Notes: generated by a model from the sequence alone, not told the origin. Shown: positions 1-4,880, counted from the first letter of the stretch. The stretch: 5,052 nt of DNA from Prevotellaceae bacterium (GCA_031259645.1 JAIRLC010000114.1:1-5052), one strand, 5' to 3'. Numbers and translations are program-made.

Positions 1-62
1 TTATGTCCGACATTCACTGCATTGCGAATTCTTGTGAGAAAATCTGCGATTGGATCAGTCAT
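1..62 (-). CDS. rpsH: 30S ribosomal protein S8, N-terminal fragment (cut by window edge)
   Basis: The 20 visible codons read MTDPIADFLTRIRNAVNVGH, the well-conserved start of bacterial S8. S8 binds helix 21 of 16S rRNA early in assembly of the 30S platform, and in E. coli it also represses the spc operon by binding its mRNA. The rest of the gene lies beyond the left edge of the window. It is the next expected gene after rpsN in the spc order, but it is separated from rpsN by about 370 bp of extra sequence instead of a few bases. There is no good Shine-Dalgarno next to the ATG; the preceding bases are A-rich, as is common in Bacteroidota. An AGGAG lies about 24 bases upstream in the loop of a short GCGC hairpin (84-95), too far to pair with the ribosome at this start. 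Confidence 0.93.
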   Translation of the reverse strand, partial: MTDPIADFLTRIRNAVNVGH

Positions 63-120
63 TTGTTTTGTTTTTTAATTTCAGCGCTCCTGCGCCCGAT
101 ATCCTTTATTAATTATTAGT

Positions 121-149
121 TAAGAGTTAAGAACTAAGAGTTAAGAGTT
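121..149. repeat. Heptad-repeat array, left arm of an inverted repeat
   Basis: This stretch is four head-to-tail 7-base units close to TAAGAGT (one is TAAGAAC). Bases 125-149 are the reverse complement of 406-430 at 24 of 25 positions, so the two arrays form an inverted repeat around the small membrane ORF. The ORF's last codons and its TAG stop (136-134) lie inside this arm. In the operon transcript the arms could pair into a long AU-rich stem with a loop of about 256 nt. Arrays of this kind recall the short TTAAGAG-like intergenic repeats of some Bacteroidota genomes, but I cannot name a family. Confidence 0.8.
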
Positions 150-361
150 TTTGTGTATTTTGGTTTAATAAATAAACATGAAATGAAAGTCAGACAAATC
201 CCCGTTATGATAGCGATAAGCCATAAGTGAACGATGGCGTCTGCCCTGTCTATGTTAGCTATCATGTAAATCAAAGCCAGAATGATGATAGAACTACCTA
301 CACCTAACAATAACTTGCCGACTGTTGTTAATCTTGACTGTGTTAATATTAAACTTTTCAT
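134..361 (-). CDS. Small two-helix membrane protein of unknown function
   Basis: This is a 75-residue ORF that I do not recognise. It has two clear hydrophobic segments, about residues 17-37 and 43-65, joined by a short charged turn (DRADA, 38-42). The lysines and arginines sit at the N-terminus (K2, R10, K16) and C-terminus (K66, K68, K71), which predicts a helical hairpin with both ends in the cytoplasm. The ATG at 361 follows an A/T-rich stretch without a Shine-Dalgarno, usual for the phylum. It sits between rpsN and rpsH in the operon's direction, 74 bases after rpsN and 71 before rpsH, so it should be co-transcribed with the ribosomal genes. Its final residues (TLNS) and stop codon are encoded by a heptad repeat arm, suggesting that the original 3' end was replaced by, or arrived with, the repeat. 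It may be a real small gene carried as cargo, or a fortuitous ORF. Confidence 0.55.
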   Translation of the reverse strand: MKSLILTQSRLTTVGKLLLGVGSSIIILALIYMIANIDRADAIVHLWLIAIITGICLTFISCLFIKPKYTKTLNS

Positions 362-400
362 TATTTACAAGTTTTAAATTGGCCTTTTGCTCTTTTTCAA

Positions 401-430
401 TTCTTAACTATTAACTCTTAGTTCTTAACT
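401..430. repeat. Heptad-repeat array, right arm of an inverted repeat
   Basis: Read on the minus strand, this stretch is a run of 7-base units of the TAAGAAC / TAAGAGT / TAATAGT type. Bases 406-430 match the reverse complement of 125-149 with a single mismatch. The arm begins only five bases past the rpsN stop codon, so the added block starts almost directly at the end of the ribosomal gene. No short direct target-site duplication is obvious outside the two arms. Confidence 0.8.
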
Positions 431-435
431 ATTTT

Positions 436-705
436 TTACCAGCTTGCTTTGCGCACACCCGGGATGAGGCCTTTGCTGGCCATCTCGCGGAATTGGATAC
501 GGCTGATGCCGAATATACGCATGTAACCTTTCGGACGGCCGGTGAGCGAGCAGCGATTGTGTAAACGAACCGGGCTTGCATTCCTGGGCAATTTGGCCAA
601 TCCGGCATAGTCGCCCGCCTCTTTCAGGGTTTTGCGTTTTTCTGCATATTTCGCCGCTAACTTTGCACGTTTCACTTCGCGTGCCTTCATTGATTCTTTT
701 GCCAT
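436..705 (-). CDS. rpsN: 30S ribosomal protein S14, zinc-independent form
   Basis: The product is 89 residues, the usual length of the long S14 type. The family signature spans about residues 47-69 ([20 protein letters not shown]) and the protein ends [10 protein letters not shown]14 sits in the head of the 30S subunit near the A- and P-site tRNAs. Only one cysteine (C52) is present, so the CxxC zinc knuckles of the ~61-residue form are missing: this is the C-minus type, which needs no zinc. The start lies 3 bases after the rplE stop, so translation of the two genes is probably coupled. Downstream, the normal direct link to rpsH is interrupted by the repeat-bracketed ORF. Confidence 0.97.
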   Translation of the reverse strand: MAKESMKAREVKRAKLAAKYAEKRKTLKEAGDYAGLAKLPRNASPVRLHNRCSLTGRPKGYMRIFGISRIQFREMASKGLIPGVRKASW

Positions 706-708
706 AGT

Positions 709-1317
709 TTACTTCTTGTTAGCGTTTTTAAAAGGTAATCCGAATGCGCGAAGCAGTGCGTATGCTTCTTTATCGTTCCCGGCGGTGGTGACAAATGAAA
801 TTTCCATGCCGAGGATTTTTGTGATTTTATCAATATCAATTTCAGGGAAAATGATTTGTTCCTTGATGCCTAACGAGTAATTGCCGCGTCCGTCGAACTT
901 GTCGGTAATACCTTGAAAGTCGCGGATACGGGGCAATGACACCGATACCAGGCGGTCTAAGAACTCATACATTTTCGCACGGCGCAACGTCACTTTCACC
1001 CCGATGGGCATGCCTTTGCGCAGTTTGAAATTTGAAATGTCCTTCTTTGAAAAAGTTTGAATGGCCTTTTGACCGGCAATGGCGGTCAGTTCGTTTTGCG
1101 CCACTTCGATCAGCTTTTTATCGCCTACGGCAGCGCCCACACCTTGATTGATGGTGATTTTCTCAAGACGCGGAACTTGCATTACCGATTTGTAATTAAA
1201 TTCCTTCATCAACGCGGCAACAATTTCTTCTTTGTACTTTTTTTGCAGAGCCGGAATGTATCCCGAAGGCACAGGTTGTTGCGCGCCTGTTGCTTTTGCT
1301 CCTTCTTTCTTTGCCAT
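709..1317 (-). CDS. rplE: 50S ribosomal protein L5
   Basis: The product is 202 residues. The L5 signature [13 protein letters not shown] is at 51-63, followed by conserved [16 protein letters not shown] (97-112), [10 protein letters not shown] (128-137), [11 protein letters not shown] (141-151) and the C-terminal GLPFKNA (193-199). L5 binds 5S rRNA and helix 84 of 23S rRNA in the central protuberance and contacts the P-site tRNA and S13. The protein is about 15-20 residues longer than typical Bacteroidota L5, because of a Lys/Ala/Gln/Pro-rich extension at 1-20 before the usual first helix. No methionine lies between M1 and M37, and M37 is already inside the conserved domain. The first ATG also overlaps the rplX stop as TAATG, a good coupling arrangement, so I keep this start. 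Confidence 0.97.
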   Translation of the reverse strand: MAKKEGAKATGAQQPVPSGYIPALQKKYKEEIVAALMKEFNYKSVMQVPRLEKITINQGVGAAVGDKKLIEVAQNELTAIAGQKAIQTFSKKDISNFKLRKGMPIGVKVTLRRAKMYEFLDRLVSVSLPRIRDFQGITDKFDGRGNYSLGIKEQIIFPEIDIDKITKILGMEISFVTTAGNDKEAYALLRAFGLPFKNANKK

Positions 1318-1640
1318 TATTTAATCTCCTCTCCCGATTTTTTCGCGTAGCGTACCAATTTCCCTTTGTCGTTCAGGCGGCGGCCGATGCGTGTAGGCCC
1401 TCCTTGTGAGGGATCAACCACCTGCAAGTTCGAAAGGTGTATGGTAGCTTCCTGTTTGATAATCCCGCCTTGCGGATGTTTGGCGCTTGGCTTGGTGTGC
1501 TTGCTCACTAAGCTGATACCTTCCACAATGGCACGGTTTCTTGCGGGCAATACTTCCAGCACCTTGCCGGTTTTTCCGCGGTCGTCGCCGGCATTCACAT
1601 ACACGGTATCGCCTTTCTTAATATGTAGTTTTTTATTCAT
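1317..1640 (-). CDS. rplX: 50S ribosomal protein L24
   Basis: The product is 107 residues, normal for bacterial L24. The KOW motif lies near the N-terminus (about 6-33: [20 protein letters not shown]), followed by the conserved [13 protein letters not shown] block (39-51). L24 is an assembly initiator that binds domain I of 23S rRNA near the exit of the polypeptide tunnel. Both ends overlap neighbours by one base as TAATG: the start with the rplN stop and the stop with the rplE start. This indicates translational coupling across rplN-rplX-rplE, the standard spc order. Confidence 0.97.
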   Translation of the reverse strand: MNKKLHIKKGDTVYVNAGDDRGKTGKVLEVLPARNRAIVEGISLVSKHTKPSAKHPQGGIIKQEATIHLSNLQVVDPSQGGPTRIGRRLNDKGKLVRYAKKSGEEIK

Positions 1641-2005
1641 TACAGTACCTCCGGCGCTAATGAGACAATCTTCATGTAGTTTTCGCGCAGTTCGCGCGCC
1701 ACCGGCCCGAAGATGCGCGTTCCGCGCACTTCGCCCTGTGCATTGAGCAGCACGCAGGCGTTCTCATCAAAACGGATGTATGAGCCGTCGGCGCGGCGGA
1801 TTTCCTTTCTTGTACGCACCACCACGGCTTTTGACACGGAGCCTTTCTTTGCTTCCCCGCCGGGCATCGCGCTTTTCACGGCCACCACAATTTTGTCGCC
1901 AATGCCGGCATAGCGGCGGCGCGTTCCCCCCAGCACGCGGATGCAAAGCACTTCCTTCGCCCCGCTGTTGTCAGCCACCTGTAAGCGTGTTTCTTGTTGT
2001 ATCAT
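1640..2005 (-). CDS. rplN: 50S ribosomal protein L14
   Basis: With the start at 2005 the product is 121 residues, the normal L14 length. It begins [18 protein letters not shown], the conserved family N-terminus, and contains [12 protein letters not shown] (60-71) and [10 protein letters not shown] (79-88) from the signature, then [13 protein letters not shown] (95-107). L14 binds 23S rRNA at the subunit interface, takes part in bridges to the 30S, and is the docking site of the silencing factor RsfS. The frame stays open upstream to an ATG at 2104, but those 33 residues are unlike any L14 and overlap the S17 coding region, so that start is rejected. The chosen start is 2 bases after the rpsQ stop. 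Confidence 0.98.
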   Translation of the reverse strand: MIQQETRLQVADNSGAKEVLCIRVLGGTRRRYAGIGDKIVVAVKSAMPGGEAKKGSVSKAVVVRTRKEIRRADGSYIRFDENACVLLNAQGEVRGTRIFGPVARELRENYMKIVSLAPEVL

Positions 2006-2007
2006 GG

Positions 2008-2262
2008 CTATTTCACTTTTTCTACTATTTCTACTAATCTCCAGCGTTTCGTTTTGCTCAACGGGCGCGTCTCCATGATGCGTACCGTATCGCCTTCGCT
2101 GCACGCGTTCTTCTCATCGTGCGCTACGAACTTCGTGGTTTTATTTACGAACTTGCCGTAAATAGGGTGCTTTACTTTACGCCGTACAGCCACAACAATC
2201 GACTTTTGCATCTTGTTGCTTACCACCAGCCCTGTTCTTTCTTTACGAAGATTTCTTTCCAT
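2008..2262 (-). CDS. rpsQ: 30S ribosomal protein S17
   Basis: The product is 84 residues, normal for bacterial S17. The N-terminal block [21 protein letters not shown] (6-26), then HPIYGKFV (32-39) and the signature [18 protein letters not shown] (57-74) are all present. S17 is an OB-fold protein that binds the 5' domain of 16S rRNA early in 30S assembly. It starts 9 bases after rpmC and ends 2 bases before rplN, in the conserved rpmC-rpsQ-rplN order. Confidence 0.97.
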   Translation of the reverse strand: MERNLRKERTGLVVSNKMQKSIVVAVRRKVKHPIYGKFVNKTTKFVAHDEKNACSEGDTVRIMETRPLSKTKRWRLVEIVEKVK

Positions 2263-2271
2263 CGGAAACCG

Positions 2272-2475
2272 TTATTTGTTATTCTCGTTTTTTTCTTTTT
2301 GGCTCAATACGGTGAGCATCCGTGCAATGTTTCTGCGCGCTTTGCCTATTTTCGACATGTCTTCGATGGGCGACACGGCATGATTGAGCCTCATGCGCAC
2401 ATAGTTGACTTTCTCCGTCTCAATGCGTTCTTGCAGGTCTTTCACCGATAGTTCGCGTACTTCAGCAGCTTTCAT
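2272..2475 (-). CDS. rpmC: 50S ribosomal protein L29
   Basis: The product is 67 residues and almost entirely helical, as expected for L29, with the motif IGKARRNIARMLTVLSQK at 43-60. L29 sits beside L23 at the exit of the polypeptide tunnel and helps form the docking site for trigger factor and the signal recognition particle. The ATG lies 13 bases after the rplP stop. The C-terminal tail (KEKNENNK) is short and hydrophilic, as is common in this family. Confidence 0.96.
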   Translation of the reverse strand: MKAAEVRELSVKDLQERIETEKVNYVRMRLNHAVSPIEDMSKIGKARRNIARMLTVLSQKEKNENNK

Positions 2476-2488
2476 GATTCAAATTGTT

Positions 2489-2908
2489 TTATTCGGTATA
2501 ATCTCTACGTACTACAAACTTTGTAGTGACCGGTAATTTTTGTGCGCCAAGACGCAGGGCTTCTTTCGCCACGGTGATCGGAACGCCTTCGGCCTCAATT
2601 AAAATGCGCCCCGGCGTAACAGGACAAACAAATCCTTCGGGGGCGCCTTTTCCTTTACCCATCCGCACTTCGGCGGGTTTCTTGGTAAAGGGTTTATCGG
2701 GAAATACGCGAATCCATATCTGGCCTTCACGCTTCATGTAACGTACCACAGCCTGGCGGGCAGCTTCAATCTGCTGGCCGGTGAGCCAACATTCTTCCAT
2801 CGTTTTAATGCCAAACGAGCCGAACGAGAGTTCGTGTCCCCGGTGGGCAATTCCTTTCATGCGGCCTTTTTGCTGCCTCCTGAACTTGGTTTTTTTAGGT
2901 TGTAACAT
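2489..2908 (-). CDS. rplP: 50S ribosomal protein L16, first gene of the operon here
   Basis: The product is 139 residues, normal for L16. It begins [19 protein letters not shown] and carries [11 protein letters not shown] (25-35), [11 protein letters not shown] (63-73) and the signature RMGKGKG (82-88), ending with [10 protein letters not shown]16 contacts the A-site tRNA elbow and is needed for late maturation of the peptidyltransferase centre. The arginine of the RMGKGKG loop matches the residue hydroxylated by RoxA/YcfD in E. coli; whether that happens here is unknown. In other bacteria rplP follows rpsC directly. Here nothing ribosomal lies upstream; instead there is a dedicated promoter and a leader of about 100 nt, so rplP is the first gene of the transcript. 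Confidence 0.97.
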   Translation of the reverse strand: MLQPKKTKFRRQQKGRMKGIAHRGHELSFGSFGIKTMEECWLTGQQIEAARQAVVRYMKREGQIWIRVFPDKPFTKKPAEVRMGKGKGAPEGFVCPVTPGRILIEAEGVPITVAKEALRLGAQKLPVTTKFVVRRDYTE

Positions 2909-3017
2909 TGTCTTCTAAACGTTTAACGTAAAACAAATAGCCGAATAAACCCGCACTATTTAACTAAATATCATAATAATAAACACATACGCAGTTTCAC
3001 ACAGAAAAAGCGGGTTG

Positions 3018-3048
3018 CAAAGGTAGGAAGATTTTCGGAATTTACAAA
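3018..3048 (-). promoter_or_regulatory. Bacteroidota-type promoter of the ribosomal protein operon
   Basis: On the minus strand, TTTG (3048-3045), a 19-base spacer and TACCTTTG (3025-3018) match the primary sigma-factor consensus of the phylum (TTTG, 19-20 bases, TAnnTTTG). Transcription should begin near 3012, giving a leader of about 100 nt before the rplP ATG. It is one of the two best promoters in the window and shows that the operon really starts at rplP here. Confidence 0.8.
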
Positions 3049-3252
3049 CAAGTTTTGAACATTTTTTCACTTTTCTTTGAAAAACAAGGGAAAATTCCAA
3101 TCACAGAACAATAATACGCTGATTATTAATACAAAATATTTTTCTTACAAATAGACGAGAGATATGAGACTATAATTTTGGGCAAGAAAAATATTATATC
3201 TAATTTTTCAGGTTTATTCGGGTAAAAACTTTTTTTATTTCAAAAAAAATTA

Positions 3253-3260
3253 TAAATTTG
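3253..3260 (+). promoter_or_regulatory. Probable -7 box for the abiEi-like gene
   Basis: TAAATTTG fits TAnnTTTG and lies 21 bases before the ATG at 3282, so the leader would be only about 15 nt. At the -33 position there is a T-run rather than TTTG, so the promoter is probably modest. AbiEi-family antitoxins usually repress their own promoter. I see no convincing operator repeat right at this box, apart from the 11-base motif copy at 3211-3221 a little upstream. Confidence 0.5.
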
Positions 3261-3281
3261 TCGCTAAAATAAGAATTACAA

Positions 3282-4001
3282 ATGACAGATTTACTTAAAG
3301 ATAAAATTGGAAAATTGGAAACCGGCTATGTGTTTACGGCTGATGAGTTTGAAGAAACGGCAAAAAGTCCGACCACAGTCAGTAGAGTACTGAATGAGTT
3401 TGTAACGGAAGGCTTCTTGCGCAAATTGACAAAAGGGCGTTTCTACAAGCCAAAAACAGGTAAATTCGGAGAACTTCCTCCGGATGATTATGAAGTGGTT
3501 AAAGATTTACTTGTTAAAGGAGGCAAGCATATTGGCTATTTGACCGGATATTTGGCTTTTAACGAGCTTGGACTGACTACACAGGTTCCTTTCGCTTTGC
3601 AAATTGGGACTTACGACGAGAAAAAAGGGATGCAACGTGGCGCATACAAAATCAGTTTTATCAAACAGCGAAATACGATTACCAAAGATAATATCTCGTT
3701 GCTGAAACTACTTGACTGTCTGCGATTTTTTAAAATTATACCGGATGCCATGCCCGATGTATCTTGCAGGCGACTACTTTATCTGTTGGCGCAATTAGAC
3801 GACAGTCAAAAGAAAAAAGTGAAGAAATTAGCGCTCAAATATACCCCTCAAACGATTGCTTTGTTGGGTGCTATGCTCGAGACGCTTAATCCTAACGAAG
3901 ATACTACGGCACTTTTCAAAATTCTTAACCCGATGACAAGTTATAAAATTGGAATATCAGAGGCAATATTGCCTAATCAAAAAAAATGGAATATAAAATG
4001 A
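3282..4001 (+). CDS. AbiEi-like antitoxin (DUF6088-type), type IV toxin-antitoxin
   Basis: The 239-residue product resembles the DUF6088/AbiEi family of Bacteroidota, which pairs with AbiEii nucleotidyltransferase toxins. The N-terminus (about 1-58) reads as a winged helix-turn-helix: GYVFTADEF, then a recognition-helix region TVSRVLNEFVTEGFLRKL (32-49) and a wing ending GRFYKP. The central block GYLTGYLAFNELGLTTQVP (85-103) and ISFIKQRNTITKDNISLLKLLD (124-145) are typical of the family, as is the C-terminal KKWNIK. In characterised AbiE systems the antitoxin represses the operon and opposes the toxin without binding it directly. The gene looks complete. Its stop overlaps an ATG as ATGA, the usual coupling to the toxin gene, but the toxin itself is reduced to a C-terminal stub. 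I infer the family by recognition of the sequence, not by a search. Confidence 0.8.
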   Translation: MTDLLKDKIGKLETGYVFTADEFEETAKSPTTVSRVLNEFVTEGFLRKLTKGRFYKPKTGKFGELPPDDYEVVKDLLVKGGKHIGYLTGYLAFNELGLTTQVPFALQIGTYDEKKGMQRGAYKISFIKQRNTITKDNISLLKLLDCLRFFKIIPDAMPDVSCRRLLYLLAQLDDSQKKKVKKLALKYTPQTIALLGAMLETLNPNEDTTALFKILNPMTSYKIGISEAILPNQKKWNIK

Positions 4002-4101
4002 ACTGGCACAATTATCATATGGCGCAATTCCGGATGAAAGATTAGTGGAGGAAAGTATTATGAATATAATGCGAACATTGATAAAATATTGCAAAATATG
4101 A
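3998..4101 (+). pseudogene. Remnant of an AbiEii-like nucleotidyltransferase toxin (C-terminal stub)
   Basis: Directly after the antitoxin, the frame starting at 4000 reads ELAQLSYGAIPDERLVEESI, then MNIMRTLIKYCKI and a stop at 4099-4101. Known AbiEii-type toxins of Bacteroidota end with a segment of the form (L/M)-V-Y-G-x-L-P-D-E-x-x-V followed by a short amphipathic helix, so this looks like the last ~34 codons of the toxin. The ATG overlapping the antitoxin stop (3998-4000) is in another frame and gives only 15 codons (MNWHNYHMAQFRMKD). No nucleotidyltransferase core (GGTxLSK motif, catalytic aspartates) is present. The simplest reading is a deletion of roughly 250-300 codons with one junction a few bases after the toxin start. 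A chance resemblance of such a short segment cannot be excluded. Confidence 0.6.
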
Positions 4102-4119
4102 AAAAAGTTTGTATCTTTG
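4089..4119 (+). promoter_or_regulatory. Bacteroidota-type promoter of the candidate small RNA
   Basis: TTG (4089-4091), a 20-base spacer and TATCTTTG (4112-4119) match the phylum consensus closely. The predicted start is near 4125. The promoter partly overlaps the end of the toxin remnant, so it is either independent of the toxin-antitoxin locus or was placed there by the deletion. Nothing that looks like a protein gene follows on this strand; an intrinsic terminator comes about 120 bases later. Confidence 0.7.
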
Positions 4120-4124
4120 CGAAG

Positions 4125-4246
4125 AAATTGGAGGCTGTTTACGAAAGTAAGTTTCCTCCCCAGTGATTAAGCACAATGCTGACAGAGCGCAGATGTTAAG
4201 TGGGTAATCATAAAGAGAGAGCTGCAATGCTTCTCTCTTGTTTTTT
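4125..4246 (+). ncRNA. Candidate free-standing structured small RNA, about 120 nt
   Basis: The unit is defined by a canonical promoter on one side and a strong intrinsic terminator on the other, with no convincing ORF between them. Near the 5' end GGAGG (4130-4134) pairs with CCTCC (4155-4159), then a small internal loop, then a six-pair stem (4137-4142 with 4147-4152, including two G-U pairs) closed by a GAAA tetraloop. Further on, GTGATTA (4163-4169) can pair with TAATCAT (4205-4211), enclosing about 35 nt with a possible small GCT/AGC hairpin. The terminator hairpin follows directly. I do not recognise the family: the SRP RNA tetraloop region, the RNase P and tmRNA cores and the common riboswitch cores are not visible. 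A promoter-to-terminator layout like this has been described for the Bacteroidales-1 motif, but I cannot match its sequence from memory. Confidence 0.6.
4213..4246 (+). terminator. Intrinsic terminator, possibly serving both strands
   Basis: AAGAGAGA (4213-4220) pairs with TCTCTCTT (4232-4239), topped by a two-pair GC extension with one bulged T and a six-base loop (4223-4228), and followed by G and six Ts (4241-4246). This ends the small-RNA unit on the plus strand. The converging minus-strand gene stops at 4245, so the same hairpin lies just past it. On that strand the trailing T-run is only three bases, so termination would be weaker. Confidence 0.85.
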
Positions 4247-4814
4247 ATAGAAACCCTTTTATTTTCTTCTTATAGGAACCACTCGTTAATTCTTTTCTTG
4301 AAAACATCATTTCTATTCCTAATTTATTTACTAATAATAGGCTTCCCATTATTTGATTTTTTCGCGCCAATTCATCTATTATACTATCAATATGACCCTT
4401 ATCCGCATGTGTTACTTTTAATACAACCATTTGCGCTTTTTTAAAACCATTTTTTAAATCAAAATATATTGTGCTCGCTTTTGTTGTTGTACTATGCTTA
4501 AATTCTGCGATATATAACTTTCCTTTATATTCAATAACCGCATCTGCACTTTTTGCCGTATCGCTTTCGGAAAGAAACGCTACACGTATATTCCGCTTGT
4601 TTAAATTTTTGGCAATAGTCAATGTGTTTTTTCTGTTAGATGCAATCTTACTCCCTTCTGCTATCGTTGTCTTAGCTCCATTTTTTAAACCCAGGTCAAT
4701 TGGTTTAAAATGATTATCATCATCAATGACACTTCTCAGTAATTTTTGTCGTTGCCTTGTGTCCTTTAATTTTGAAAGTTCATGGAGTAGAATGGCAGAA
4801 AGTGGTTTTATCAT
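4245..4814 (-). CDS. Predicted PD-(D/E)XK nuclease-like protein resembling CDI/MuF toxin C-terminal domains
   Basis: The 189-residue product has a variable, mostly helical N-terminus (1-45) and then a compact alpha/beta domain (about 50-165). Its core reads NTLTIAKNLNKRNIRVAFLS (63-82), SADAVIEYKGKLYIAEFKHS (89-108), then DLKNGFKKAQMVVLKV (119-134). D91 followed by E104-x-K106 on adjoining strands is the classic PD-(D/E)XK arrangement. The overall layout recalls the tRNase domains at the C-termini of CdiA and MuF-type polymorphic toxins. Known relatives cleave tRNA or DNA; activity here is inference. No signal peptide or delivery domain is present, and no immunity gene lies beside it. An in-frame TAA five codons upstream and a TATATTTG box (4881-4888) support this start and argue against a broken 5' end. 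It could be a solitary toxin, an orphan module from a mobile element, or a restriction-like enzyme. Confidence 0.6.
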   Translation of the reverse strand: MIKPLSAILLHELSKLKDTRQRQKLLRSVIDDDNHFKPIDLGLKNGAKTTIAEGSKIASNRKNTLTIAKNLNKRNIRVAFLSESDTAKSADAVIEYKGKLYIAEFKHSTTTKASTIYFDLKNGFKKAQMVVLKVTHADKGHIDSIIDELARKNQIMGSLLLVNKLGIEMMFSRKELTSGSYKKKIKGFL

Positions 4815-4880
4815 GCCGGATTTAGGTTTTAATTAAGTTTTGAAACTGTAGCAGCTCTAAAACATGAATGAGTGATGTTG

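Larger units (their letters stand above)
2909..3281. other. AT-rich divergent intergenic region
   Basis: These 373 bases separate rplP (minus) from the abiEi-like gene (plus), and I see no gene in them. They hold the rplP promoter (3018-3048), a weaker plus-strand promoter (3253-3260) and an rplP leader of about 100 nt (3012-2909). The leader contains no clear ribosomal-protein regulatory fold, only a weak hairpin around 2920-2934. A second plus-strand TAnnTTTG-like box, TAATTTTG at 3173-3180, has no -33 partner. An 11-base perfect inverted repeat, CCGAATAAACC at 2941-2951 and its complement at 3211-3221, is listed among the findings. Confidence 0.7.

Noticed and set aside
2006..2104. Upstream extension of the L14 reading frame to an ATG at 2104
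   Set aside because: The 33 extra residues are unlike any L14 and lie in the S17 coding region; starting at 2005 gives exactly the conserved family N-terminus and length.
632..2741. Several plus-strand open frames of 66-126 codons opposite the ribosomal genes
   Set aside because: They are shadows of GC-richer, codon-biased ribosomal genes on the minus strand; none resembles a protein or has a promoter.
2909..3012. Leader of rplP as a possible ribosomal-protein autoregulatory RNA
   Set aside because: The ~100-nt leader shows only weak AT-rich hairpins and nothing resembling known L4, S8 or L16 binding structures.
4098..4166. Possible 22-codon peptide (starting MKKVCIFAKKLEAVYE) over the small-RNA start
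   Set aside because: Its start codon lies upstream of the predicted transcription start, so it would not be translated from that promoter. It may be a frameshifted piece of the old toxin tail or chance.
4042..4227. 61-codon minus-strand open frame antisense to the small RNA
   Set aside because: It overlaps the promoter and structured RNA on the other strand, and its odd composition suggests a fortuitous frame.
4238..4713. Plus-strand open frames rich in Phe, Leu and Ile opposite the nuclease-like gene
   Set aside because: Their hydrophobic composition is the expected complement of a Lys/Asp-rich gene on the other strand, and the first one begins inside a terminator T-run.
4826..4863. Minus-strand stretch beginning GTTTTAGAGCTG and ending TAAAAC, reminiscent of a type II CRISPR repeat
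   Set aside because: Only one copy exists, with no spacers and no cas gene in the window, and the length and interior do not match known repeats; chance similarity in an AT-rich leader.
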